Source: Acidobacteriota bacterium
Lineage (GTDB): Bacteria; Acidobacteriota; Terriglobia; Acidiferrales; UBA7541
Assembly: GCA_027307115.1 (NCBI GenBank)
Contig: DAHUXN010000054.1
Span: 1-55,521 of the forward strand
Reading direction: 5' to 3'
Length of the DNA: 55,521 bases
In this document: positions 44,758 to 52,811 of the stretch, piece after piece
Layout of the letters: each line of letters begins with the position of its first letter
Numbering within the stretch: the stretch's first letter is position 1
Position numbers and translations under genes: made by a program
Notes under the pieces: model-generated
What the model was told of the DNA's origin: nothing
Databases searched by the model: none
Seen by the model: only the letters and a program-made list of their open reading frames with translations

Positions 44758-47310
44758 TTACTCGTAGCGCAGCGCGACCATTGGATCGACACGCATGGCG
44801 CGCGCCGCGGGAATGTAGCAAGCCGCCATGCTGACCACGAACATCAAGAGAGTCGCCAGAGCCAGCGCCAGCGGATCGGCGGGTTTCACTCCGAAAAGCA
44901 AGCTGGAAATCCACTTGCCAGCCGCGAAGACAATCGGCACGCCGATAACGACGCCGATCACCACAAGCAGCAGAGATTCCTTCAATACCAGCCACAGCAC
45001 ACTGCTCCGCTGCGCACCGAGCGCCATGCGAATGCCGAATTCGTTGGTGCGGGCCGAAACGGCGCAGGCCATGATTCCGTAAAGGCCGACACAGACCAGG
45101 ATGATGGCAAGCACGCCGAACGCTCCGGAGAGTTCCGTAATCATGCGATCGGTCGCAAGCGTCTCCGCGAGGCTCTGATCCAAAGTTTCGAGTGTCACGG
45201 GCGGCAGATTCGCCGCCACATCTTTTACGACTGAACGGATCGAGGAACTAACACCAGATGGCGAGCTAAACGTACGAACCACGAACGTCGCGTACGTGGG
45301 CGTGTTGTTCGGTACCGGATTGAAGAACGGCGCGTAAAAGCGCGGGAACGGTCTTTCGCGCACGCTGCCGTGCTTGGAATTCGCGGCCACCCCGACAATC
45401 ACAAAATCGAAGGGATAACTTGAATCATGCACAAAAACGCGTTTCCCGATGGGATTTACCTTCGGGAAGAATTGCCGCGCGAATGTTTCATTGATGACGC
45501 CAACGCGCTGGCCATTGCCGCTGTCTGGGGGGCCGATTTCACGGCCCTCGAGAATGGGAATGCCCGCGGCGGAGAAAAAGTCCGGCCCTACCCAGTCATA
45601 TCTCACTTCTTCGTCGTCTCTCGCCTTGGCTTCCCCTTCCAAGGTGAAAGGATCTTGCGAATCCGTGCCGCTCAGAAGCCCATTGTCGGAAAGACTCGCA
45701 CCGCGTACGCCGGAAATGGCGCGAAGGCGCTGCAACATGTGCTCGTACACAGGGATAACTTCGGCTCGCTTATAGCCGTACGTGAGGGCGTCGGTATCGA
45801 ATTGCAGCAAGTGTTCGCGGTCGTAACCGAGATTCACTTGAGACAGATTCCGAAAACTGTGCACGAAAAGCCCCGCGACCACGAGGAGCAGAAGCGAAAG
45901 AGTAACCTGAGCGATCACTAAAGCTTTGCCAATGGGTACGCGGCCGGGGTGGGACGAGGCGCCGGAAAAACCGCGACCCGCAGCCTTCAAAACAGAGTTG
46001 AGGTCCACGCGTGACGCGCGGAAAGCTGGAGCGAGTCCAAACAGAATCCCCGTTAGAAATGAAATGCCCAGCGTGAAGGCAAGAATTTGTCCGCTCAGAT
46101 GCAAGTCCAGCGGAAGCGGACCCGTTCCTGTGGAGACCATGCGAACGAGCGCGGCTTCAGCCCATGACGCGAACAAAAACCCGACCGCGCCGCCAATCGC
46201 CGCAAGCAAAAGGCTTTCCGTCAGCATCTGGCGAAACAGTCGCCCGCCTCCCGCACCGAGCGCGACACGCACGGCGATTTCCTTCTGCCGGGCCACCGCG
46301 CGCGCCAGAAGAATATTGGCGATATTCGCGCAGGCGATCAACAGAATCAGTCCCACCACAGCCATTAGAATTTCGAGCGGCTTTCCAAAGTCACCGCGCA
46401 GCGTGGAAGCCCCGCGGCTGCCGCCCGTCACTGCAAGCCTTTGCGTCATGAATTTCTGCTTGTCGTGCGCCGTCATTTCGGACGCCTGCGCCAGCATCAT
46501 TTGCCGAAATTCCACGTCAATCGCAGCTTTGGCCTGCGACAGGCTGACTCCTGGCTTCAGACGGCCCATCACCTGAAGCCATTCGGTCTTCATGAAAGGA
46601 TTCGTCTCCGGCGAAAGGTAGTCGCGGCCGCGAAAGACTTCGCTCTGCATGGTGAGCGGCACAAAAATTTCGGGATTCTGGCCGCTTGTTTCGCCGTGGA
46701 ATTGCCGCGACATGACGCCCACGACCGTGTAAGTCGTTTTCAGGACACGGATCTTCCGTCCAATCACATCGCTCGCGCCGGCGAAACGCGCCTGCCAGAA
46801 TCCGTAGCTGATAACCGCTAGGGGGTTCGCATCGCGCAAGTTGTCCACTTCCGGCGTGAACGCGCGGCCCAGAATAGGATTTACGCCCAGCACGGAAAAA
46901 TAGGAGCCGCTGACCAGTTTCAGCTCCGCCGGAGCGGCAACGGAAGCTGCGTCCTTCCCCGCATCCTCCACCTCCGCGGGAAGGGAACTTGTGTCACTGG
47001 AGGCGGCGAGAACGCCCGAGAACACCGCGTTGTTGCGCGCGATCTCCTGAAACTCGGGATAAGTAAGAACGTCGCGTATGCCGTCGCTAAAACCGATACC
47101 GCGTCCCTGCTCATCCGGATTGGTAAGCAGAACAAGTTGCTCGGGATGTGTTACCGGCAAATTGTTGAGCAAAACCGAATTGATCACAGTGAAAATGGCG
47201 GTGTTGGCGCCGATGCCGAGCGCCAAGGTCAACACCGCGACGGCGGTAAAGCCCGGCGATCTTACGAGCATTCGCACGCCGTAACGCAAATCCTGCAACA
47301 GTGTCCTCAT
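44758..47310 (-). CDS. ADOP-type ABC transporter permease, copy 3
   Basis: An 850-residue member of the same family, the longest of the four, with extra length in the first periplasmic core (including PAEVEDAGKDAASVAAPAEL). It begins MRTLLQDLRYGVRMLVRSPG, has both FtsX domains and ends IPAARAMRVDPMVALRYE. GAGGTG lies 6 bases before the ATG. It begins 21 bases after the copy 4 stop, so copies 4 and 3 form one operon. Confidence 0.9.
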   Translation of the reverse strand: MRTLLQDLRYGVRMLVRSPGFTAVAVLTLALGIGANTAIFTVINSVLLNNLPVTHPEQLVLLTNPDEQGRGIGFSDGIRDVLTYPEFQEIARNNAVFSGVLAASSDTSSLPAEVEDAGKDAASVAAPAELKLVSGSYFSVLGVNPILGRAFTPEVDNLRDANPLAVISYGFWQARFAGASDVIGRKIRVLKTTYTVVGVMSRQFHGETSGQNPEIFVPLTMQSEVFRGRDYLSPETNPFMKTEWLQVMGRLKPGVSLSQAKAAIDVEFRQMMLAQASEMTAHDKQKFMTQRLAVTGGSRGASTLRGDFGKPLEILMAVVGLILLIACANIANILLARAVARQKEIAVRVALGAGGGRLFRQMLTESLLLAAIGGAVGFLFASWAEAALVRMVSTGTGPLPLDLHLSGQILAFTLGISFLTGILFGLAPAFRASRVDLNSVLKAAGRGFSGASSHPGRVPIGKALVIAQVTLSLLLLVVAGLFVHSFRNLSQVNLGYDREHLLQFDTDALTYGYKRAEVIPVYEHMLQRLRAISGVRGASLSDNGLLSGTDSQDPFTLEGEAKARDDEEVRYDWVGPDFFSAAGIPILEGREIGPPDSGNGQRVGVINETFARQFFPKVNPIGKRVFVHDSSYPFDFVIVGVAANSKHGSVRERPFPRFYAPFFNPVPNNTPTYATFVVRTFSSPSGVSSSIRSVVKDVAANLPPVTLETLDQSLAETLATDRMITELSGAFGVLAIILVCVGLYGIMACAVSARTNEFGIRMALGAQRSSVLWLVLKESLLLVVIGVVIGVPIVFAAGKWISSLLFGVKPADPLALALATLLMFVVSMAACYIPAARAMRVDPMVALRYE

Positions 47311-47331
47311 CGTTCACCTCGAATCGAGAGA

Positions 47332-49770
47332 CTACTCGTACCGTAAAGCGACCATGGGGTCGACGCGCATGGCGCGGCGCGCGGGAATGTAGCAAGCGAG
47401 CAGCGCTACGCCAAATAAGATAAGCGCGACGACGGCGAAGGTGAGCGGATCCGTCGCGGTGATTCCGAAGAGCAGCGTGGCCATCAAGCGCGTGAGCGCA
47501 ACGGAGACGACGACGCCAAGTATCAGGCCGGCGAGGACGAGCTTCACGCCTTGCCAAACCATTAGGCGCAATATCTGCCGATGCTGGGCGCCCAGCGCGA
47601 GACGTACACCAATCTCATGCGTGCGCTGCGCCACCGCGTAAGACGTCACTCCGTACACTCCGAGAGCCGCCAACACCAGGGCTGCCATGGCAAGTACGGC
47701 GAGCAAAAGCATATTGAAACGCTGCTGTGCGAGCGCCGTCGCAAGAACCTGTTGCATGGTCCAAAGATTGGAGGCTGCGATGTTTCCATCCACGCCGTCT
47801 ATAGCCCGTCCCACGCTGGGCGCAAGAGCCATTGGATCAGAGACGCAGCGCATCGCCCAGTGCATGTTGTTTGTGACGTAGGGAACCCACGCCTCCGGCA
47901 TTTGCTCCAGAGGAATATAGATGTCCGCCGTGGGCGCAGCATCCAGGTTGATATGTTTCACATCGCCAACGACTCCAACGATCTCAATCTCCGGAGAATT
48001 CGGTTTGCCGTTATCCACTTGGACGTACTTGCCGACGGGATTTTCATTCGCAAAGAATCGTTGCGCCAGTGTCAGACTGATGATTGCAACTTTCCGTGAC
48101 TCGGCGTTGTCACTCGCGTCCAAGTCTCGGCCTCGCAGGAGTGGAATTCGCATCGCCGCGAAGTAATCGGGTGTTACGAAACGGTATTGCGCCGAAGGTA
48201 CATCGGTGGGGGACGCCGGCGCCTGCCCTTCCACCATGAAATCCGTTGTGGCCCACGATCCGCTGAGCGGCAGGCCCGAGATAGCCCCCGCAGCCTGCAC
48301 GCCAGGCAATCGGAGGAGCTTCGCCTGAAGCTTGCGATAGAAAATCGTCAGGTCGGCCGTTTTTTGATACGCACGTTTGGGCAACGACAATCGAACGGTG
48401 AGCAGGTGGCTTGGATCGAATCCTGGCTCAACGGCCTGGATCCGGGCAAAACTCTTGATGAACAATCCCGCACCAATGAGCAACACCAAGGACAACGCCA
48501 CTTCCGCCATTATCAGAATTTCACGAAGCCCATTGCGTTGCGTCCCGTTGGACGAAGCGCGGCTGCCCGCTTTCAGCTCCTCATTCACGTCCCTCTTCGT
48601 GGCGTGAATCGCCGGTGCGAGGCCGAAAAGCAGCCCCGCGAGCAACGAAACCGCCAGCGCAAACGCCAGTACGCCCCCGTCGAGGTGAATTTGATCGGAG
48701 CGTGGCATCTCCAGGGGAGTTAATGCCAGAAGCGCGGGAAGGCTCCAACTCGCAAGGGCCACTCCCAAACCACTTCCCATGGCTGCAAGCAGCAAACTTT
48801 CCGTGAGAAGCTGACGGATGAGTCGGGTCCTCGTTCCGCCCAGCGCCACCCGGACGGCCATCTCCTTTCGTCGCGCCGTAGCCCGGAAGAGCAGGAGATT
48901 GGCCAGATTGCTGCAAACGATCAATAAAACCAGACCCACTGCCCCGAACAACACGAGCAATGCCAGCCTGAAATTCCCGGTAATCTCCTCCTGGAGCGGC
49001 ACCAGCCTGACTCCTGTGTCCTTCGCGTTTGTCTTGGGATATTCGCGGCTCAACTCAAGTGCTATGGTGCTCAGCTGTGCTTGGGCTTGGCCCTGCGTGA
49101 CTCCTGGCTTGAGTCTGGCCAGCAGGCGCAAGAACCTGTCCCCGCGGTCGAGTCGGCGTGGATCCCCTGCTGGTTTCAGCGGGATCGCCAACTGGGCGGA
49201 TGTGATCGGGAACAGGAACTCGCGAGGAAGGACACCCACCACCGTATAGCTTTCGTCATCGAGATTTAGTTTTTTCCCAATCAGCGCATCGCCACCACCC
49301 AGTCGCTGCCACAGCCCAAAGCTCAGGAGAACCACCTTCCCATTCGCAGGATTGTCGTCCTCCGACAGCAACGTGCGGCCCTTAAGTGCTCTCACTCCCA
49401 ATAACTCAAATGCGTTCGCGGAAATGCGGATTCCTTGCAAGCGCTCTGGCTTCCCTTCACCCGTGAGGTTCGGATTCCAGAAACCAAAAGCGGCAAGTCC
49501 GTCGAGAACTGTGTTCTGGTCGCGATAGTTGTAGAAGTTGGGAATGGATGCGAAGGCTTTTTCGCGGTCTACTCGAGTGCACCACACCCACATGAGCTTC
49601 GCGGGATCTCGAAATGGAAGGGGACGAAGCAAGGTGCCACTCACTAGGCTGAAAATGGCGGTGTTGGCGCCGATGCCGAGCGCCAGGGTCAGCACCGCGA
49701 CGGCGGCGAAGCCCGGCGACTTGGCCAGCATGCGCAGCGTGTAACGAATATCCTGGAGCAATGCGTTCAT
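47332..49770 (-). CDS. ADOP-type ABC transporter permease, copy 4
   Basis: An 812-residue permease and the first of the four in transcription order. It begins MNALLQDIRYTLRMLAKSPG followed by FAAVAVLTLALGIGANTAIF, contains two periplasmic cores and two FtsX domains, and ends IPARRAMRVDPMVALRYE. GGAGG lies 6 bases upstream of the ATG. The tandem array probably arose by duplication; the individual substrates are unknown. Confidence 0.9.
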   Translation of the reverse strand: MNALLQDIRYTLRMLAKSPGFAAVAVLTLALGIGANTAIFSLVSGTLLRPLPFRDPAKLMWVWCTRVDREKAFASIPNFYNYRDQNTVLDGLAAFGFWNPNLTGEGKPERLQGIRISANAFELLGVRALKGRTLLSEDDNPANGKVVLLSFGLWQRLGGGDALIGKKLNLDDESYTVVGVLPREFLFPITSAQLAIPLKPAGDPRRLDRGDRFLRLLARLKPGVTQGQAQAQLSTIALELSREYPKTNAKDTGVRLVPLQEEITGNFRLALLVLFGAVGLVLLIVCSNLANLLLFRATARRKEMAVRVALGGTRTRLIRQLLTESLLLAAMGSGLGVALASWSLPALLALTPLEMPRSDQIHLDGGVLAFALAVSLLAGLLFGLAPAIHATKRDVNEELKAGSRASSNGTQRNGLREILIMAEVALSLVLLIGAGLFIKSFARIQAVEPGFDPSHLLTVRLSLPKRAYQKTADLTIFYRKLQAKLLRLPGVQAAGAISGLPLSGSWATTDFMVEGQAPASPTDVPSAQYRFVTPDYFAAMRIPLLRGRDLDASDNAESRKVAIISLTLAQRFFANENPVGKYVQVDNGKPNSPEIEIVGVVGDVKHINLDAAPTADIYIPLEQMPEAWVPYVTNNMHWAMRCVSDPMALAPSVGRAIDGVDGNIAASNLWTMQQVLATALAQQRFNMLLLAVLAMAALVLAALGVYGVTSYAVAQRTHEIGVRLALGAQHRQILRLMVWQGVKLVLAGLILGVVVSVALTRLMATLLFGITATDPLTFAVVALILFGVALLACYIPARRAMRVDPMVALRYE

Positions 49771-50291
49771 TTGTCCTCCGCCTTTCTTGTAGCTCCCTTT
49801 GTTAGCTCACGTCTGCTCGCAGCGATGTGATGACGACGGCCTCGGCGGGTCATGTACCGCCTTCCCTGACGCGCAGGATGGGTTCGCGCCGCAGTTGCGC
49901 CGCTCCGAACTTATACGCAGATTGGCTTCCGCAGCAGGGCCTCGATAAACATACAGGAATCAATTGTTTGGATAGCACCTGGAAACGATTGCGCGGCCAC
50001 ATTGTCCGGTTGCGGGAGGCAGCGTCACGAAAATGAACAGTCGCTATAGCCGATATAGAGGATGGGCGTCAGAAGTTTGATACCAGAAAAAATTGTCGCC
50101 CCGCCAGTGCGCTGAAGCCGATGCGAGAGTCGGCTATACTTGCGGCGGAGAATTCCGGCGCGCCAAGATGGACAGAAACAAATGCGCGGCGATTCGGCCG
50201 GAAAAGTTTGGCCGCAAGCCGAACGGCGAACAATGCGTTTGACGAATGCGACGATGAATCTCTGGAACTGCGCCGCGCGAGGTGGAACAAT
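49771..50291. other. Upstream region of the permease array
   Basis: About 520 bases between the start of ADOP copy 4 and the likely start of the DUF5946 gene. It has TGTAGCTCCC and TTAGCTCACGTC motifs near 49788-49812 from the hairpin family. I saw no convincing promoter or gene. An open reading frame enters from ATG 50121 in frame with the DUF5946 gene. Confidence 0.5.
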
Positions 50292-50801
50292 TTGAGTGCA
50301 GAGAGCACTGGCGAGAGATGCTCCGAGTGCGGAGCGCGAGTCGAAGGCGGAAACGCGGGGTGCGAGGTGCTGTTCAACGAATTGGGGGCGCGCGATTTCA
50401 GCGATCCGCGCTATGGCGCGACTCACGAACTGCTCGTCGACGCGTATTGCCTGCAGCATCCCGAGCGTTACTGCCGCTCCGCCAAATCGTATGCGGCGCA
50501 TTTGACGCGCATGTGCTGCGGCATCGAGCGTGGCGGCAAGCGCGAAACGTATGCTGCAATTCCCCGCTGGTTGAGCGGCCCGGCGAAGATCGAACGCCCG
50601 GAAACTCGCGCGCAGCGCGGGTCGTTGACAATAGCGGATTTGCGAAGCGCGCAAACTCCCGAAGAGCACGCCAAGCTCGTGCGCGAATGGGCCGCCAACG
50701 TCTGGCAGGCTTATGCGCCGCAACACGAAATCGCGCGGCGCTGGCTCGACGCCGCGCTGCGCGCGGACGACCAGCAGGCAAAGAAGCGAAGCCGGGGTTA
50801 G
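50292..50801 (+). CDS. DUF5946 family protein
   Basis: A protein of about 170 residues with an N-terminal Cys-x2-Cys (CSEC at 10-13) and the family-typical GCEVLFNELGARDFSDPRYG, LLVDAYCLQHPERYC, WLSGPAKIERPETRAQRGSL and EHAKLVREWAANVWQAY segments of DUF5946. The function is unknown. I place the start at TTG 50292 because GAGGTGG (50279-50285) has ideal spacing and the conserved region begins there. An in-frame ATG at 50121 would add a 57-residue, low-complexity polar extension. It converges with the lipoprotein gene. Confidence 0.75.
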   Translation: MSAESTGERCSECGARVEGGNAGCEVLFNELGARDFSDPRYGATHELLVDAYCLQHPERYCRSAKSYAAHLTRMCCGIERGGKRETYAAIPRWLSGPAKIERPETRAQRGSLTIADLRSAQTPEEHAKLVREWAANVWQAYAPQHEIARRWLDAALRADDQQAKKRSRG

Positions 50802-50814
50802 CCGCAAAAGAAAA

Positions 50815-50849
50815 CGGCGAGCCCTGGCAACATGCGCCAAGACTCGCCG
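50815..50849. terminator. Weak stem-loop between convergent genes
   Basis: CGGCGAG (50815-50821) pairs with CTCGCCG (50843-50849) around a 21-base loop, just after the DUF5946 stop and before the end of the convergent lipoprotein gene. No T-tract is present, so the call is tentative. Confidence 0.35.
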
Positions 50850-50884
50850 CGTTCAGACGGGCTTTACCGCTCAGGCAATCCGCT

Positions 50885-52312
50885 CTAGCGTTTGCGGACC
50901 TTTTCTGCCAGCAACACAGGCGCCGGCGTGGAGTTGAACAACAGCCCGCCGACAGATGCGGTGTCGTTCACGTTCAGCGAAGAAACTCCCGCGACATTTT
51001 CGAAGCTGGTCTGGCTTGAGGTCTGCACCTGGATGGTGCTGACGCCCGCGCCAGTGAAGAGGCTCGAGAGGTTGCCCAGCGTGAAGTTGGCGCCCGTAAC
51101 GGACATGACGCTGCCCGTTACCTGCGTGCGGTGCAGCCGGACATGGTTCGTAGTAACCGTGGCGCCCGGCGTTCCGGGGGTCACAGTCGCTGGATCTACC
51201 TCAACCGACTGGCCCACGATCATATCGCTGATGCTCTGAAACTGCAGACCGGCGGGGATTGTCAGGCCGTCCTGATCGACGTCAAACATCGCGCCGGAGT
51301 TCACCGTGACAGTGAGTATGTCGCCAAGGTGGAGGCCCGGAAGCGCCTCGGCTTGGTCGTGCACAACAAGTTGGAACTGATTGCTCGTTCCGTTTACGGA
51401 AGCTACTTTACCTTCGAGTTCCTTCTGGAAATGATCTTCCAATTCGACTTTCTTTGCCGTTAGCGACAAGGATGCATTCGGCGTCGAGGATTCGTCGTCA
51501 TCATCCATCACACCAAGTTTGACGGAGACGATCTGGTTCATCTGCACGCACGTGAAATTGTCGGCAGCGCAACCGGCGTTATCGAAATCCTCGAACTGGG
51601 TGCTGCTGTCCACGTTAATGGTCAGGGACGGACCAGCCAGGGGCTGCAGCGTGAATTGATTCATGCCGACCGCAGTCACCTGCCCGACTAGGTCGTCGAC
51701 TTCCTGCATTTCCCCTCTTGCGTGCGACACAGTCGGCGTCACGTTGACCGTCGGCGTTACCGACAAGTCGCTCTGCAGCGAAGCGTTCACGTCGAAGTCG
51801 ATATCCAGACCCAGGGCCGTGCCCGAGGAAAGCATCAACGGGAAAGGTGCGCTGGTAATCTTGACCGTGCTTTGATTGAGCGTGGGCTGAAATTCGCAAA
51901 TCGCGCCGACGGCACACGATTTTCCGCCCACGGTTATTGCGGCGGCCGTGCCATTCTGAATGGTGATTTCCGGATTGGCAAAGGTCAGCGTGAGGCTGTT
52001 ATAGGTCCCGCTCGGCGCGCCCGAGGTGCTGAGCAGGGCGCTTTCGGTTTCCAGGTGCCGCAATTCGATTTCGAGATCGCTGGTCACGAGCGGAACGTCG
52101 GGCTGGCTCGAGTTCGCGGACTGCAAGCTGGCACCCGTGACATGAACCTCAAACGCCAGCACGGTAACACCTACCGGCGGCGTGTCCCGCATGGTCACGC
52201 TCACGGGTATCTGGCCCTGCGTAGGCGGCGCCGTACTGCTCATATTGCTGCTACACCCGGCAAATGCCAGGACGACAAACGCTGTGAAAATGACCGCAGT
52301 AACTTTGCGCAC
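50885..52312 (-). CDS. Secreted lipoprotein with DUF4382/DUF5666-like domains
   Basis: A 475-residue lipoprotein. Signal MRKVTAVIFTAFVVLAFAGC ends in a lipobox with Cys20. The next 190 residues resemble DUF4382 (VSVTMRDTPPVGVTVLAFEV, then GTYNSLTLTFANPEI), and the rest holds beta-rich segments of DUF5666 type with repeating V(T/N)G..V..V..NQFxL patterns (about 225-450). The start is GTG 52312, with AGGAGG 6 bases upstream; the frame continues to 52468 but without signal. The function is unknown; such proteins are common and probably cell-surface or periplasmic in Acidobacteriota. Confidence 0.82.
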   Translation of the reverse strand: MRKVTAVIFTAFVVLAFAGCSSNMSSTAPPTQGQIPVSVTMRDTPPVGVTVLAFEVHVTGASLQSANSSQPDVPLVTSDLEIELRHLETESALLSTSGAPSGTYNSLTLTFANPEITIQNGTAAAITVGGKSCAVGAICEFQPTLNQSTVKITSAPFPLMLSSGTALGLDIDFDVNASLQSDLSVTPTVNVTPTVSHARGEMQEVDDLVGQVTAVGMNQFTLQPLAGPSLTINVDSSTQFEDFDNAGCAADNFTCVQMNQIVSVKLGVMDDDDESSTPNASLSLTAKKVELEDHFQKELEGKVASVNGTSNQFQLVVHDQAEALPGLHLGDILTVTVNSGAMFDVDQDGLTIPAGLQFQSISDMIVGQSVEVDPATVTPGTPGATVTTNHVRLHRTQVTGSVMSVTGANFTLGNLSSLFTGAGVSTIQVQTSSQTSFENVAGVSSLNVNDTASVGGLLFNSTPAPVLLAEKVRKR

Positions 52313-52811
52313 GAATTTCCTCCTCGAAAGAATAGGGACGAAGGCTGTGGTTGTAAACTTAGATGCGAACGGATGCCGCGTGGAACAGAAAAGATCGACT
52401 AAAATGCAAGTTCCCAAAAGTGGAAAGTACGAAAGTACTATTTGCCAAATTTCGTCCACCAGCGACAAATTCCGTCTATTCCGCCGTTCTTACGGAGGGC
52501 AGACGCTCATTTGCCTTGCGTCGCGGCCGGTCCGTTATTTTTTATGGAACGGGCACGGGACATTTTGCGTGGGTAACCGCGCTTGTTCGACGCGCTGCCT
52601 GATCGGCGCGTCCCGCCGAACCGCCTCTGCAGGTGCGCGATCGAGGTCTGCCGGGTCGGCTCGCGTCGCCAAACCGCCCTGTAGTTGGCCTATAGTACTC
52701 TCGGTACATGATATCGGTACCGGCGCCCCATTGCTGGTAATCCGCCTCCGCAAGTACATTCCGTAACAATCATTCGGAGCAATTTCGAGGAATAAGTCGA
52801 GGGGATAGTTA
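52313..52811. other. Divergent promoter region of lipoprotein and kinase genes
   Basis: About 500 bases between two divergently transcribed genes. I see the tandem GAAAGTAC pair at 52423-52438 and two CGGTAC at 52702-52707 and 52715-52720, which could be binding sites. No gene or clear promoter boxes were found. Confidence 0.45.

Noticed and set aside
43837-45234. 465-residue plus-strand frame across ADOP copies 2 and 3
   Set aside because: Antisense to two conserved genes and their spacer, low-complexity His/Arg-rich translation.
50025-50840. 271-residue minus-strand frame over the DUF5946 gene
   Set aside because: The plus-strand frame carries conserved DUF5946 motifs; the opposite frame is Arg/Ala-rich and featureless.
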